DNA from: Sarocladium kiliense
Lineage: Eukaryota > Ascomycota > Sordariomycetes > Hypocreales > Sarocladiaceae
DNA: 64,000 nt
Assembly (NCBI GenBank): GCA_030734395.1
Contig: JAUZTG010000042.1
Location: 558,001 to 622,000 of the forward strand
Reading direction: 5' to 3'
Part shown: positions 11,304-20,850 of the stretch, in pieces
How the letters are laid out: each line of letters begins with the position of its first letter
Position numbering within the stretch: position 1 is the stretch's first letter
Notes under the pieces: model-generated
Told to the model about the DNA's origin: nothing
Seen by the model: only the letters and a program-made list of their open reading frames with translations
Database searches by the model: none
Translations under genes and position numbers: made by a program

Positions 11304-11331
11304 GGATGTATGCATGATGATGCATACATCC
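11304..11331. repeat. perfect 12-bp inverted repeat, 4-base loop
   Basis: GGATGTATGCAT is followed by GATG and then ATGCATACATCC, a perfect reverse complement. It can form a hairpin or be a dimeric protein-binding site. It lies about 300 bases downstream of the chitinase stop, so a role in the 3' end is possible but unproven. Confidence 0.85.
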
Positions 11332-12362
11332 AAATTCGGTCTCTCAGCCTGCCAGTTGTAAGCCTCGTGCGTAATCCAGGGAGGATCCATGTGCCGATGA
11401 AAACTCTACCTTTTCCACGTGAATGTGCACAATAACGGCTGGTACTCAAGATTCCAGATGTCATTTCGCTGAGATAGATCAGCGGACTAAGCAAAGGCTT
11501 TGGTACGAGCTTTGAATCAAGTCCCAATTGCCTTCCAAGCTCGACGAATATCCTTTGCCGTCGAGACTCCTCACGATCTCCAAGAAGGGACAGCAACGTA
11601 CCGTGGTTGTAAGCCACGAAAAAGCAAGGCGATATACGAACCAAGGAACGCCGCATGGGAAGATATGTTCCCATTGGGTTGCTGAAGTTCCGTGTCCCAC
11701 ATCCGCCCGAGATCCAACGGAACATCGCGCCCAATCACCTACTACGCCTCGGCCGCTATTGCTTTCGGGCTTGCTCCAGCCGCTCTTCCGGCCAGCTAAG
11801 CATGCTTCCCGCCAATAGCTTATTGGTTTTGTCCTCTCTATGCACTACTATTTTCAGTTATTTCTAACATCATTAGGTTCGTATTGTAGATCAAGCAAGA
11901 GACCTGTGAGTGGACTCGTCGATGATCAAGAGTGAAGGCGTACGTCCGCTGAAAACCTGTTGGATGACATCACAGCTCTCAGCCTATTCCCCCCGTGTTA
12001 GACCGCCACCAAACATTCATTCTGTCAATGTGGATATGCGCAAGGTGTGACTCGTCGAATGGTGAAGCTGTTACAGCACGACAAGTGACCGAGGTGGCGC
12101 CCACGTCTAAGCTGTCTCTACTAGTGGACAGCCATGAAAAACGACTACAACCCGCGGTGAAGCTAAGACATCACACGGCAGGAATAGAGCTTCAGCAGGA
12201 TCATACTCCGTGGCTGCAGGACGTACCGCAAGACCATTGACGCCGTCTACGTAGATGCGGCTTACAGGTTGCCTTCTATGACTCCTATGACTATGTGTCG
12301 ATGAACCGTGAAGACGTTGCCTATGTGCAAACCGAGAAGGCTCCCATCTCAGAATCAGAATG

Positions 12363-12370
12363 TGTATATA
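12363..12370 (+). promoter_or_regulatory. TATA box of the hydrophobin gene
   Basis: TATATAAA lies about 125 bases before the hydrophobin ATG, followed by a C/T- and A/C-rich leader, as in strongly expressed fungal genes. Confidence 0.6.
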
Positions 12371-12492
12371 AACCACGCCTGGTCCTGCCCTCCATACTCG
12401 GCTTTTTCATCACTACCCACATTCCTCTCCTCTTCACTCTTACAAGACATTATCATCTCCAACAAATCAACCGTCACTACACTCAAATCAAA

Positions 12493-12825
12493 ATGAAGCT
12501 CACTACGACTTTCTCCGTCCTGGCGCTCGCCACCACTGCTCTCGCCACTCCTGTTGAGATGGTGGCTCGCACCGGCGGTGGCAGCGGCGGCAGTCCCTCT
12601 ACTTGCAACAACGACCAGAAACAGGTCTGCTGTGCCAGCCTCCTTGGACTGACTTGTCTCATCGATCTCCTTGGAGGGAACTGCAGCGGCGGTACCTACT
12701 GCTGTTCTAATGACGGGTCGACTGTAAGTTTTGCTAAGTCTTGAGTGTGCTTCTTGAGTTAACTTATCGACCATTAGGGCGGCTTGATCAACATCAATGC
12801 CCTGAACTGTGTGAAGCTTCTTTAA
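12493..12825 (+). CDS. hydrophobin (class I-like)
   Basis: Exons 12493-12723 and 12778-12825, with a 54-base intron, give 92 residues. The open frame continues upstream of the ATG, but M at 12493 is followed by a good signal peptide (MKLTTTFSVLALATTALA). The mature protein has the eight hydrophobin cysteines in the order C-x7-CC-x7-C-x8-C-x5-CC-x16-C, with the last cysteine in exon 2 (ALNCVKLL). Hydrophobins self-assemble at air-water and wall surfaces, coat spores and hyphae and mediate attachment. The spacing after the second CC pair fits class I better than class II, but the first loop (7 residues) is much shorter than in classical class I proteins. The neighbours are a chitinase and a cellobiohydrolase. 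Confidence 0.85.
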
Positions 12826-13459
12826 AGCCTCAGCAGCAGCTTGACTCTAGAGATACGAAAATCAAAGTTCCTTGGGTCTTGAATCGCTAGGATGATGACA
12901 TGAGGGTGTTTTCTCGTTGTGGTCCAGTCAAGGATGTCCATTCGCTTCCAAGGTATATCGCTGTATGTTTGGCCATGTTGCCGAAGCACGGTGCACTTTG
13001 TGTTCAACTCAGGAGAGAAAAGACGTGTCAATGTACAAGCCTTCTGCGTCGATACCAGTTGTTCTCTCGTGCTCTCGACCAACTAGCCGAACTGGGTTCT
13101 CGATAGGTTACACCTTGGAGACACAAAGTTGCCGCACTTCCAATTGCGCTCTGGAAGGGAGTGAACAGTGCAGAACACCAAAGCTGAACAGTGACATACA
13201 GCTCTCTGTGACCGTGAGGGGCAGATATTATTGTGTTGGTGGTGTGCGTAGTCCAGCGGGCTTGGGGTCCATACGAAGACAGTGACGTTCTTGTTTCTCG
13301 AACAGCTGCTTAATATTCTTTATAGACAGTGCAAGCAGTTGGAAAGAAGATATGTATATGTGTTTGAGTTGGCCTAAAAATACCCATCCGTGTCTAGCGC
13401 CACTCCTAAGGGAATATGTACATCGAAAGATCCGAGTTCCAAATACTCATGCAACATTC
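12826..13459. other. convergent intergenic spacer (hydrophobin / GH6)
   Basis: About 630 bases lie between two convergent genes. Open frames here are short and carry no recognisable domain, and I see no repeat or RNA gene. Confidence 0.5.
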
Positions 13460-14685
13460 TTACTGCTCAATCTCGGCAGGCTTGATTGAAGAGTGAGCGT
13501 ACTCAACGAGCATCTCAACGTACTCGGGGAACCAGGCTCCCGCAGCCGGAGCACCCTCCAGACCGCAGCGACCATCGCTCTCACCACCAGGCTTGACCCA
13601 GACAATGCTGTCAACGTGGGTGTTGTTGACGGTAGTACCAGGCTGGATACCGAAGCCAGCAGGCGAGACGTTGCACCACTCGCCCCATTCCTCGCGAGCG
13701 CCAAACTCGGCGACACGGCCCTGGTCAATGATGAAGCGAGCTGGGAGGCCGGCTTCCTCAAGGTGAGGGGCCAGAGAGTCGGCGTAGTGGGACTCGTCCC
13801 ATGAGTTGGACCACTCGGTGAAATCCTCACGCTCGGTGGCGATGAAAGGGTTGTAGTTGGAGACGTTGGTGACGAAGCCGCGGATCTTGGCCTCGGGGTT
13901 GGTCTCCCTGGCGAGCTCGACGACACCAGCGACCTCAGCGGCAGCTACAATGGTCAGTCATGTGTTGGTTCGGAAGAGAAGATAGGAATTTGTCACTTAC
14001 TCAGAGGCAGGTTGTCGTCCCAGCCGAGCCAGCCACCATGGGCAACGTCAACATAGAGGTTGACATGGTCGTACTGGAGAGCGTTGATGGCGTAGGCAAT
14101 ACCCTCACGGTAGACGGGGGCAGCCTGCTGGCAGAACTCAATGCCCAGGTTGGTGACAAGGTTGGCAAGGGAATCGGGCTCGACAACAACAGCGAATGTG
14201 ACATCAGTTGCAGCAGCCAGCTTCGCGGCATAAGGGTCAATGTACTCGGCCTTGTACCTCTCAAGACCACCCTCAGTACTGTCGAACTCACCGGCCGACT
14301 CGCCAGCGCTGCAGTCACGGTCAGGCAGGTTGTAGACGACAAGACCAACGATCTGGTCCTCGCCAGTAGCTTCCTTCTGGGCACGAGCAGCCTCAATGGC
14401 ATCGTCGATGTTGGGCAGAGATGCCAAGTTGGAGACCCAGAAGAAGGTACCGATGTTCTGGATGGTGCGCACCTTGCCTGCCTTCTCGACATCACCGTCT
14501 GCGAGGAACTTCTCGAAGGTAGGCTCGAGCTTCGCGCCCCATTCAGGGTTGGCTGTGAGAGTCTTGCCGGTGAAGGGGTTGCCCTCCTGGCGCCGTGCCA
14601 TACGGTGCGAGTTCAAGTTGAACCTGGTGGCAGAGACACCGCCAGCGGCTGCAAGGCCGGCTGCTAGAAGAAGTCCTGTGCGCAT
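13460..14685 (-). CDS. secreted GH6 cellobiohydrolase (no CBM)
   Basis: Exons 14685-14001 and 13944-13460, with a 56-base intron, give 389 residues. An upstream in-frame ATG at 14709 would add eight residues; the internal ATG has the better context (ACCATGC) and starts a clean signal peptide, MRTGLLLAAGLAAAGGVSA. An RR dipeptide near residue 30 may be a processing site. GH6 hallmarks are VYNLPDRDCSA with the catalytic acid Asp, NLYVDVAHGGWLGW, and WVKPGGESDG with the Asp of the catalytic-base region. The enzyme releases cellobiose from the non-reducing ends of cellulose. No CBM1 and no linker are present, so this is the short form of the family. A TATA box lies about 95 bases upstream. Confidence 0.94.
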
Positions 14686-15110
14686 GGTGAAGACTAGGGA
14701 AGAAGACAAGTGGTTTGAAGATGAAGAGAAGGGATATCACAAAGGTCGGTCATTCATTGTCAGAGAGCTCATGATATTTTATAATGATCACCAATTGAAC
14801 AATCGGAGAAAGCTTAGCTATGGCCTTGCAATATGCATGCATGGTAGGACCGAGATCTCTCATCTACGTAGAGCTGTCAACCAGTGGTTCTGTTGCGCCA
14901 AGTAGCCGTTTCAATCAAGGGGAAACAGGCTCGTCGGCAACAAGGTTAGTTGTTCCGTCGGACGTGATCTATGCATCTCAGATAACCTTTTTCGGGTGGG
15001 AAGGTCGAGTGCCAATCATTCTCGGTAGCATTGTGTGGATATGTGGCCACAGTACGGAATGGCGACATTGCCAGATGTAGATTAAATGCCATGAACATCA
15101 ATGGATACTG
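14686..15110. other. GH6 promoter region
   Basis: About 425 bases lie upstream of the GH6 gene and downstream of the small minus-strand gene. Apart from the TATA box at 14777-14783 I see no distinct element. Confidence 0.5.
14777..14783 (-). promoter_or_regulatory. TATA box of the GH6 gene
   Basis: Reading the minus strand, TATAAAA lies about 95 bases before the GH6 start codon at 14685, a usual distance for fungal genes. Confidence 0.55.
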
Positions 15111-15380
15111 TCATTTATTCCGTCCCGCATCAGCCAGGGCGGCTTGGAGACGACTCTCCAACGGTAGCTTGGTTAGCTCCTGATCAGCATACGATCTGCC
15201 CTGGCACCAGAAGAGGGAAACTAACTCATGCTCCATCAACTCTAGAAGAACCTTCTTGGCTGCCTCGCTCGGCAGCGTCCCGGCAGGTTCATACTGGGTG
15301 CCGGAGGCTGAGGGATTGTGCCTGTTTCGGATATATCCCCAGTCGGATCCTGAAGTGCCGTACTTTTTCTGGGGGGCCAT
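15111..15380 (-). CDS. small hypothetical protein
   Basis: An open frame on the minus strand gives 89 residues from the ATG at 15380 (MAPQKKYGTSGSDWGYIRN...); the frame is open further upstream to 15506. There is no signal peptide. The N-terminal half is basic and Gly/Ser/Tyr-rich. The C-terminal half (EAAKKVLLELMEHEL, then LTKLPLESRLQAALADAG) looks like two amphipathic helices, which favours real coding sequence. A 42-base in-frame segment (about 15190-15231) starts with GT and ends with AG and could be a short intron; removing it keeps the frame. I do not recognise the family. Confidence 0.45.
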   Translation of the reverse strand: MAPQKKYGTSGSDWGYIRNRHNPSASGTQYEPAGTLPSEAAKKVLLELMEHELVSLFWCQGRSYADQELTKLPLESRLQAALADAGRNK

Positions 15381-15880
15381 CCGATCCCGGCAGCGGTTGC
15401 TTGGCGACGCAGCTAAAAGGGGAAGGTAAATGCTTATTCTGTAGGGCCGTGAACATAGCCGGAAAACTGTAGGCTTGCTTAGAGCTGGTTGTTGTTCGGC
15501 TGTCATGATTCATGAATGATTGATCAGCATAAATGAGGCATACAAGCGACTTGACAGAGGAGACCGGGATAGGAAGAACACCATTCTCAGCGACACAGAC
15601 CTAATCAATCAGCTCAACCACTTTCAGACATGGACAGACCCATCAACCTGCCATTGGTGGCCAAACGCATTGGCCTTAGGTGGTAGCCAAGGCGGATTCC
15701 ACATCGATTCCTTCCCGTACAAGTCACGTTAGGTGCAAAGGCCAAGTATTGCATAATAACCATTCTTCAATTCGCTCGCGCTCGATCTACTCAAATCATG
15801 TGCTGTGTATCTATCTTATTGGTATCCATCGCTCCCGCTCGTTCCGAAACTCCGTTTTCCAAAGAGCCGCACCTTATTAA
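15381..15880. other. intergenic spacer
   Basis: This stretch lies upstream of the small minus-strand gene and downstream of the GH16 gene. Open frames such as 15520-15732 lack any recognisable feature, so no gene is called. Confidence 0.45.
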
Positions 15881-16822
15881 TTAGACAGGCACTGGTGACC
15901 CGACAACTCCGTCGTCGACACTGCACACATTCGTACAAGATCCCTCGTCAGCCAGGTTGTAGGCTATCTCAATCCACTGGATGTCTTGGAACGCTCGGCC
16001 ACCCACGGTCATGTTGCCCGTCCAGGTGTCTCCGTCGCTCCATGCGTTGAGGACGATCCGAGAGGGGTCAACGGGCGCCTGGAAGGATTGAGCACGCATT
16101 TGCTTGCCATCAAGGCTCCAGGTAGTCATGCCTGGTGTCCAGTCCATGCGGTGGAGCAGCCAGTCTGTCCACTTCTTGCCATCAGGCATCGTTGTGTTGT
16201 GTCCTGCTCCGCGAACCAGCGTTCCGTTTCCATAATGCGCAGGCTGATTGGTGTAATGGACCTTGTTTTCTGGGTCCTTGGTAAGGAATTCAATGTCTGC
16301 CTCCTGGACGTCTGTGAGGTTTTCTGCACCCAAGTACGTAAAGATAGCAGTGCATGCGCCAGGATCGCCATGTGTGCGAGAATACATGCGCATTGAAGCG
16401 TGGTCGATCAGACTTTTGGACTGGAATGCAGCCGTTGACTGGAAGTCAGAGCCACGTGCGGTCCGCATTTGCAGCATGGTATCGCTGCCGCCATCCGAGT
16501 TAGGGGCAATGTAAAGGTTGTTGAAGGTGTTGGTCCTCAGGATTTCTCCATTGTTGCTCCATTTCTGAGGCGCCCAGAAATTCTGAAAGGTGGAATTCTG
16601 TGAGAAGTAGTTGCTGGTGAATCCAGCATTGGAGTTGCCGTCGAATGTATCGATCAACTCCGGGACTCCTGAGTACTGTGACAGAGACCGGAAGTCCCAG
16701 AAGCCGTAATCTTTATAATAGGTTGAGGAGGACCCATCGGTCAGGTAGCAGTCACAGTCTGCAGCCTGCACAGTGGCAGCTACTGCGGCGACTGAGAAAA
16801 GTACTTGGCGTGTGGAAGGCAT
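15881..16822 (-). CDS. secreted GH16 glucanase-like enzyme
   Basis: A single exon gives 313 residues with signal peptide MPSTRQVLFSVAAVAATVQA. The concanavalin A-like GH16 fold is shown by the catalytic signature EADIEF at residues 174-179 (Glu174 nucleophile, Asp176, Glu178 acid/base), an upstream AFQSKSLIDHASMRMYSRTHG strand segment, and WTDWLLHRMDWTPGMTTWSLDG after it. Four N-glycosylation-type NxT/S sites are visible. Cysteines near both ends (CDCY, and CTNVC close to the C-terminus) may pair. GH16 enzymes cut beta-1,3/1,4-glucans or transfer glucan chains in the wall. No CBM or GPI signal is present, so the protein is probably released. The exact substrate cannot be told from sequence. 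Confidence 0.92.
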   Translation of the reverse strand: MPSTRQVLFSVAAVAATVQAADCDCYLTDGSSSTYYKDYGFWDFRSLSQYSGVPELIDTFDGNSNAGFTSNYFSQNSTFQNFWAPQKWSNNGEILRTNTFNNLYIAPNSDGGSDTMLQMRTARGSDFQSTAAFQSKSLIDHASMRMYSRTHGDPGACTAIFTYLGAENLTDVQEADIEFLTKDPENKVHYTNQPAHYGNGTLVRGAGHNTTMPDGKKWTDWLLHRMDWTPGMTTWSLDGKQMRAQSFQAPVDPSRIVLNAWSDGDTWTGNMTVGGRAFQDIQWIEIAYNLADEGSCTNVCSVDDGVVGSPVPV

Positions 16823-18057
16823 CTTGGAGTATGTCCTGATGACCGTCGTGTGAGACAGGATATTAAACGAGAGGGATGTTTCACTTTATCTTGAACTGTG
16901 CTCATCTTCTGAGATTTGGGTCTTTTATACACTCTTCTCTGTCTCTACAGTGGACTCTTAGGTGACATCACGCCTCGCTTTGGAATGCTGGCATCCACAG
17001 TATATAGGGGTCTCGGTGATGGGTGGAGATGCAAGATCGCGTACGCAGCGCATCTCGAAAGCCATGGCCATATTGAGATTTACTTACTGTTTTCAGTTAG
17101 CTACAGCACTGGCTAACTGCTTGTGATTCGTTGCGATTTGTCTCGGAATTCTGGGGTCTTGTCTTGCTCCATGTCGATGCAGTGACGGGGCACGCGAACC
17201 ACAGACAGGCGTCAGGCCTATTTCCCCAGCTCACTGCTCTTCATTTGCTCCGCTCGCAAGATTTGCTCAAATCTCAGTTGCTCAGAGAACGTACAATTAC
17301 TGCGGGTCTTGTCAGTTCGCCACTCGCTCATAGTCAGAGACTTCCACGTGCTAGGATGTCTTGGATCTAGCAACATTCCAGTCGCATGTGCTGAGCCCCC
17401 AGTATGACGTTCGGAATTGTGGCTTCACCAGATCCGTCCAGGTCTATTCATTGTCCCAGGAACAAACGTTTTGGGGGTCAGGTTTGCATACCTCGACAAT
17501 TGACCTCCTCTTGGCGATCTTTGGGCCAGATTGCTCCGGGCTTTTGACGCCACAACCGCCCACACAGGGTCGCCCACCGCGCGTCGTCGTCCCGTTACAG
17601 CCCAGCCACTCCGTCATAGCTCTTCTGTCTGCTTCTATATTCCTAGATGGGCATAGAGCTATCCTGTGCCAGATTTGCACTCCGGCGCTAGTCCGTGCTA
17701 CCACAGGACATGATCTGGTCAACGTTCAGTGATACACGTGCGACTGCAAGCAAGCGAGACCGAAATGGGCGCTAAAGAGTGTCTCCATGGTATTTGTAGC
17801 TTGCGTCGATACAAATCGACAAGAACTGGCCGTAGCCCCGCTTGGGCTTGAAGTGGCTGTAGTTGTATGGCGATCGCCTCAACCTTATCCATGGTGTGAG
17901 GCCTAACAACGGGTCACCACAATATCCCCAGTTTTTGTTAAAGGCCCATCTGCCAACTTTTCGACATTATGACGCAAGACAGGGGGTAGCAGAGATCTCA
18001 ACGAATTGGATCTGATACTGTTGCTTCATCTGCCATACGGAGCGTCTTGATGCCAAG
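16823..18057. other. divergent intergenic region
   Basis: About 1.2 kb separate the GH16 gene (minus) and the glycosyltransferase-like gene (plus). The open frames (17131-17370, 17361-17732 and others) overlap antisense frames and have no recognisable features, so I see only promoter space. Confidence 0.5.
16923..16929 (-). promoter_or_regulatory. TATA box of the GH16 gene
   Basis: On the minus strand, TATAAAA lies about 100 bases before the GH16 ATG at 16822. Confidence 0.55.
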
Positions 18058-19593
18058 ATGCGGTACCCCTTCCGAGTCGTGTTATCCGCAGCCATCATTT
18101 TGGCCTTCACCGGGTCTTTCTTGTCAATCCTCCGCATCAGAAGAGGTGAGACTCTGCTTCCAAAGGTGCCTCTGCCAGACTCGTTATCATGGCTGGGCAA
18201 CCAGGCTTCGTCAGAGTCGTCAGGCATCCGCGTCGAAGAAGACCCAAGTGCCGATGTGTGGGATGAAAGAAATAGCGACTACCAAATCCTCTCGAGTATA
18301 AGAAATTCGCGTGGATACTACAACAAAGTGGACGCCAAGGCGACCGAATACAAGATCATGAACCCTACCCTGCTTGAGCTGCCAAGGAGTATCAAGATCA
18401 AACACGACTTCCTCGTCATCGCACGAACCACGCACGTCGACAAGACCATCAAGGACAAGAAGTACAAGTTGGCACGACAGGTTGCTATGTTTGCCAATGT
18501 CACGTACACGAAAAACGGACGTCCGATTATCCAGGCAGACAAGTGGTCACGACTACTAGTGGAGGACTTCGCAAGTCCAGTACATCATTGCCAGAAGCAA
18601 CCAGATATGGACAAATACATCGGGCCGGAAGATATGAAGCTCTTCTGGACTGGGCTTGGGGAGCCACTCCTCATTTTCACCCACCAGGTAGACGATGCAG
18701 TTCGCTGCCAGGGCCAGTTCATCATCGACGCCCGGGCGGCTGTCCCCGAGCTGGGTGAGATCTTGAGCACCGATGCAGAGCTTCCGAAGATTCGCTTCCA
18801 TGAGCCCGAAGGACTTCGTCGCATCGCACCATCAGGGGAGGAGAGTGATCCGCGATATCAGCGGGAGAAGAACTGGGCGCCGGTCCAGGCTCCATTTAGC
18901 TCAGACAAAGAGGAGCTCCTCTTCATGGTAGAGCCCAGCCAACTCTTCCGCTTTACGGACGTCAACGGTGTCGTGAAGTCGGTCATCAAGGAGGAAGACC
19001 AGCACTCAGCTGTCGAGGCCCCTTACCCTCTTCATGCCAAAGAGAAGGACCCTTGGAGGAGCGAGCACCAGACATGTCTCCACGATGTCATGCTGTCTGA
19101 TGGGCATGTCCACCAGTCCACACCAATGCTAAGCGTAACTCTCTGCGACCGTGGGGATTGCCACCCGTCTCCGGAGAACACCGTTCTCATCGGCATGGTC
19201 CAGCGACGCTATGACTTTCCGACATGGTACGATAGGAGGATCGCGACATATGCATCAGTACCTCCTTACAACATGCTGAGTGTGAGCAAGAAGCTGACCT
19301 ACCACGGGGAGACGGAGACGGGAACCTACGCTTGGACAGGCAGCATGATATACTACACTCATCACCGTCATTTCCCGCCTCCAAATCATGGTTTCCTGGA
19401 CGATGAGATATGGCTAAGCTTCGGCATCAAGGATGCAGATGGTGGTTGGATTGACGTCCGTGCTAGAGAGCTCATCGACGATCACTATCTCTGTGAAGGA
19501 GCACCGGCTGAGTATAGAACGAGAGTCAATTCTGCGACCCCAGGACAGGATCCTGCTCTCGGAGACGAAGCGCGGCGTTTACGTGGTTCTTAG
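18058..19593 (+). CDS. type II membrane protein, probable beta-mannosyltransferase-like
   Basis: A single exon gives 511 residues. A short basic N-terminus is followed by one hydrophobic segment (about residues 7-27), then a large presumably lumenal domain, the layout of a Golgi type II glycosyltransferase. Recognisable blocks are LVIARTT, IGPEDMKLFWTGLGEPLLIF, CQGQFIIDARAAVPEL, REKNWAPV followed by ELLFMVEPSQLFRF, and GTYAWTGSMIYYTHH. The order of an acidic (G)xED block, a GEPLLIF strand and EKNWxPF-like and FxxxP blocks recalls the fungal beta-mannosyltransferase family (Pfam BMT, CAZy GT91). I infer this from memory of the family and it is not proven. If right, it would add beta-mannose caps to cell-wall mannan or glycolipid. 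Confidence 0.6.
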   Translation: MRYPFRVVLSAAIILAFTGSFLSILRIRRGETLLPKVPLPDSLSWLGNQASSESSGIRVEEDPSADVWDERNSDYQILSSIRNSRGYYNKVDAKATEYKIMNPTLLELPRSIKIKHDFLVIARTTHVDKTIKDKKYKLARQVAMFANVTYTKNGRPIIQADKWSRLLVEDFASPVHHCQKQPDMDKYIGPEDMKLFWTGLGEPLLIFTHQVDDAVRCQGQFIIDARAAVPELGEILSTDAELPKIRFHEPEGLRRIAPSGEESDPRYQREKNWAPVQAPFSSDKEELLFMVEPSQLFRFTDVNGVVKSVIKEEDQHSAVEAPYPLHAKEKDPWRSEHQTCLHDVMLSDGHVHQSTPMLSVTLCDRGDCHPSPENTVLIGMVQRRYDFPTWYDRRIATYASVPPYNMLSVSKKLTYHGETETGTYAWTGSMIYYTHHRHFPPPNHGFLDDEIWLSFGIKDADGGWIDVRARELIDDHYLCEGAPAEYRTRVNSATPGQDPALGDEARRLRGS

Positions 19594-20030
19594 AATAATT
19601 GCATGGCCTCAAGACTGATCAGTAGGGGGGTATTGTTCACTGCTATGTTCTGGCGCTCGGATGTTACAGGGATCCTAATAGGAATGCTAGTTAAGAAATG
19701 GACTTCACGATTTTTTTTTAACCCGCGAGATGCATACTTTCAGGGCACGTAAGAGCCGTTGGCAATGCTGCACATAAATATTTCAGGGGTTGAAAGACAG
19801 TCGTGGTGTGTAGAATTCTGGCAGCCGCCCTCAGCCATGTTCCTTCTTGTCGTGCTGAACAACAATGCTCTTGTTCACTCCTGCAGCCAATGTTCCAAGG
19901 CCCGCAAGTCATTCCAATCTCTTCATTCTTGTACACTGACATATTATCTCGTGGCAGCTTCTGCTGCTGTGTCTTGCAGATATGGACCAGGGCACGTTGG
20001 TCCCTGACTAGTACGCCCCTCACGAGACGA
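19594..20030. other. intergenic
   Basis: No coding signal is recognised. The stretch contains a T-run at about 19712-19719 and leads into the relic membrane-protein gene. An upstream first exon of that relic could lie here, but I cannot identify one. Confidence 0.4.
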
Positions 20031-20039
20031 CTCCAACCG

Positions 20040-20850
20040 TCAGCCGCCCTGATAAGCTTCATCTGGGGGGGGGGGTCACTTGGTGTGTCCCTTGTTACTT
20101 TTGCGTCCGCTACGAAACAGACCATGCAAGGCTGGAAGCGTGCTCGTCGCGTCACGCCATACATGGTGATCGTCTGGCTTGCATGGTCATCCAGCTTCAT
20201 TCTGGGGGTGATCCCCTGGCTGTTCCTGAAGATCATCATAAAACCGAGTCCCGAGTACTTTCTCGCTCTCAGTATGACCCTTCCCGTCCTCGCCGTCTTG
20301 TCGGTTGGTCTTCTTCTCTAACACTCTCCAGTTATTATTTCGTGTTTCCAGAGTTCCACACCTGACCTTCTGTTATCAGCCGGATCACGATCCTTTCGAC
20401 CATCCACTCAGTTGCGACTTGATTAAGCCTTGATGAACACCAATGTCGTCTTCGATCGGATTCAGAAAATTCCCCTTTGCATCAATGATGCCGGATTGCA
20501 TTTTCACTTTATCTACTTCGAACGATCGCGACTGACTGCCATCGGGCTAACGAAATACACGAGGCTCTTACGCTTCAACCAGGAGATGATCGACATCCCT
20601 ATTCTTCTTGCTGTGAGGCTTTCCAACAGCACGATTTTTGAATGGAAAGTTGACAAATCTCAGATCCTTGTTGTGGCAACGATGTCCCTTCCAATTGCAC
20701 TTATGTGGGTACAGTCCACATCCTGAGAGAAACGGCAATGCTGATGATCCAGCTACGTGCATATACCGCCTGAAGCTCCAGATTGAGACGGGCATGGCAG
20801 AACTATGATCAAGGTCGCGAGGACCTCATCTCCCATCGGCCGAAATTCCA
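20040..20850 (+). pseudogene. decayed fungal integral membrane protein gene
   Basis: Blocks of a Pezizomycotina multi-pass membrane family remain in order: GWKRARRVTPYMVIVWLAWS then WLFLKIIIKPSPEYF (20130-20270), a plausible intron (20272-20331), NVVFDRIQKIPLCINDAGLH then FIYFERSRLTAIGLTKYTRL (20440-20580), an intron (20613-20663), VVATMSLPIALMWVQ (20670-20720), and YRLKLQIETGMAEL (20763-20804). An in-frame TAA at 20424-20426 interrupts the frame just before the third block, a stop follows the VQ block, and a frameshift follows GMAEL. The stretch between the first intron and the TAA is shorter than expected. An 11-G run (20065-20075) lies at the 5' end. I infer an inactivated gene. A multi-intron gene with mis-joined exons is the alternative, but three separate lesions argue against it. 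Confidence 0.7.

Larger units (their letters stand above)
10996..12492. other. intergenic region (chitinase / hydrophobin)
   Basis: About 1.5 kb. It contains a perfect 12-base inverted repeat at 11304-11331 and a TATATAAA box at 12363-12370. A 212-codon open frame on the minus strand (11734-11096) has no recognisable domain and overlaps open frames in the opposite sense, so I do not call it. Confidence 0.5.

Noticed and set aside
11096..11734. 212-codon minus-strand open frame downstream of the chitinase
   Set aside because: No recognisable domain, overlapping frames in several phases, no splice or conservation evidence. It could be revisited with transcripts.
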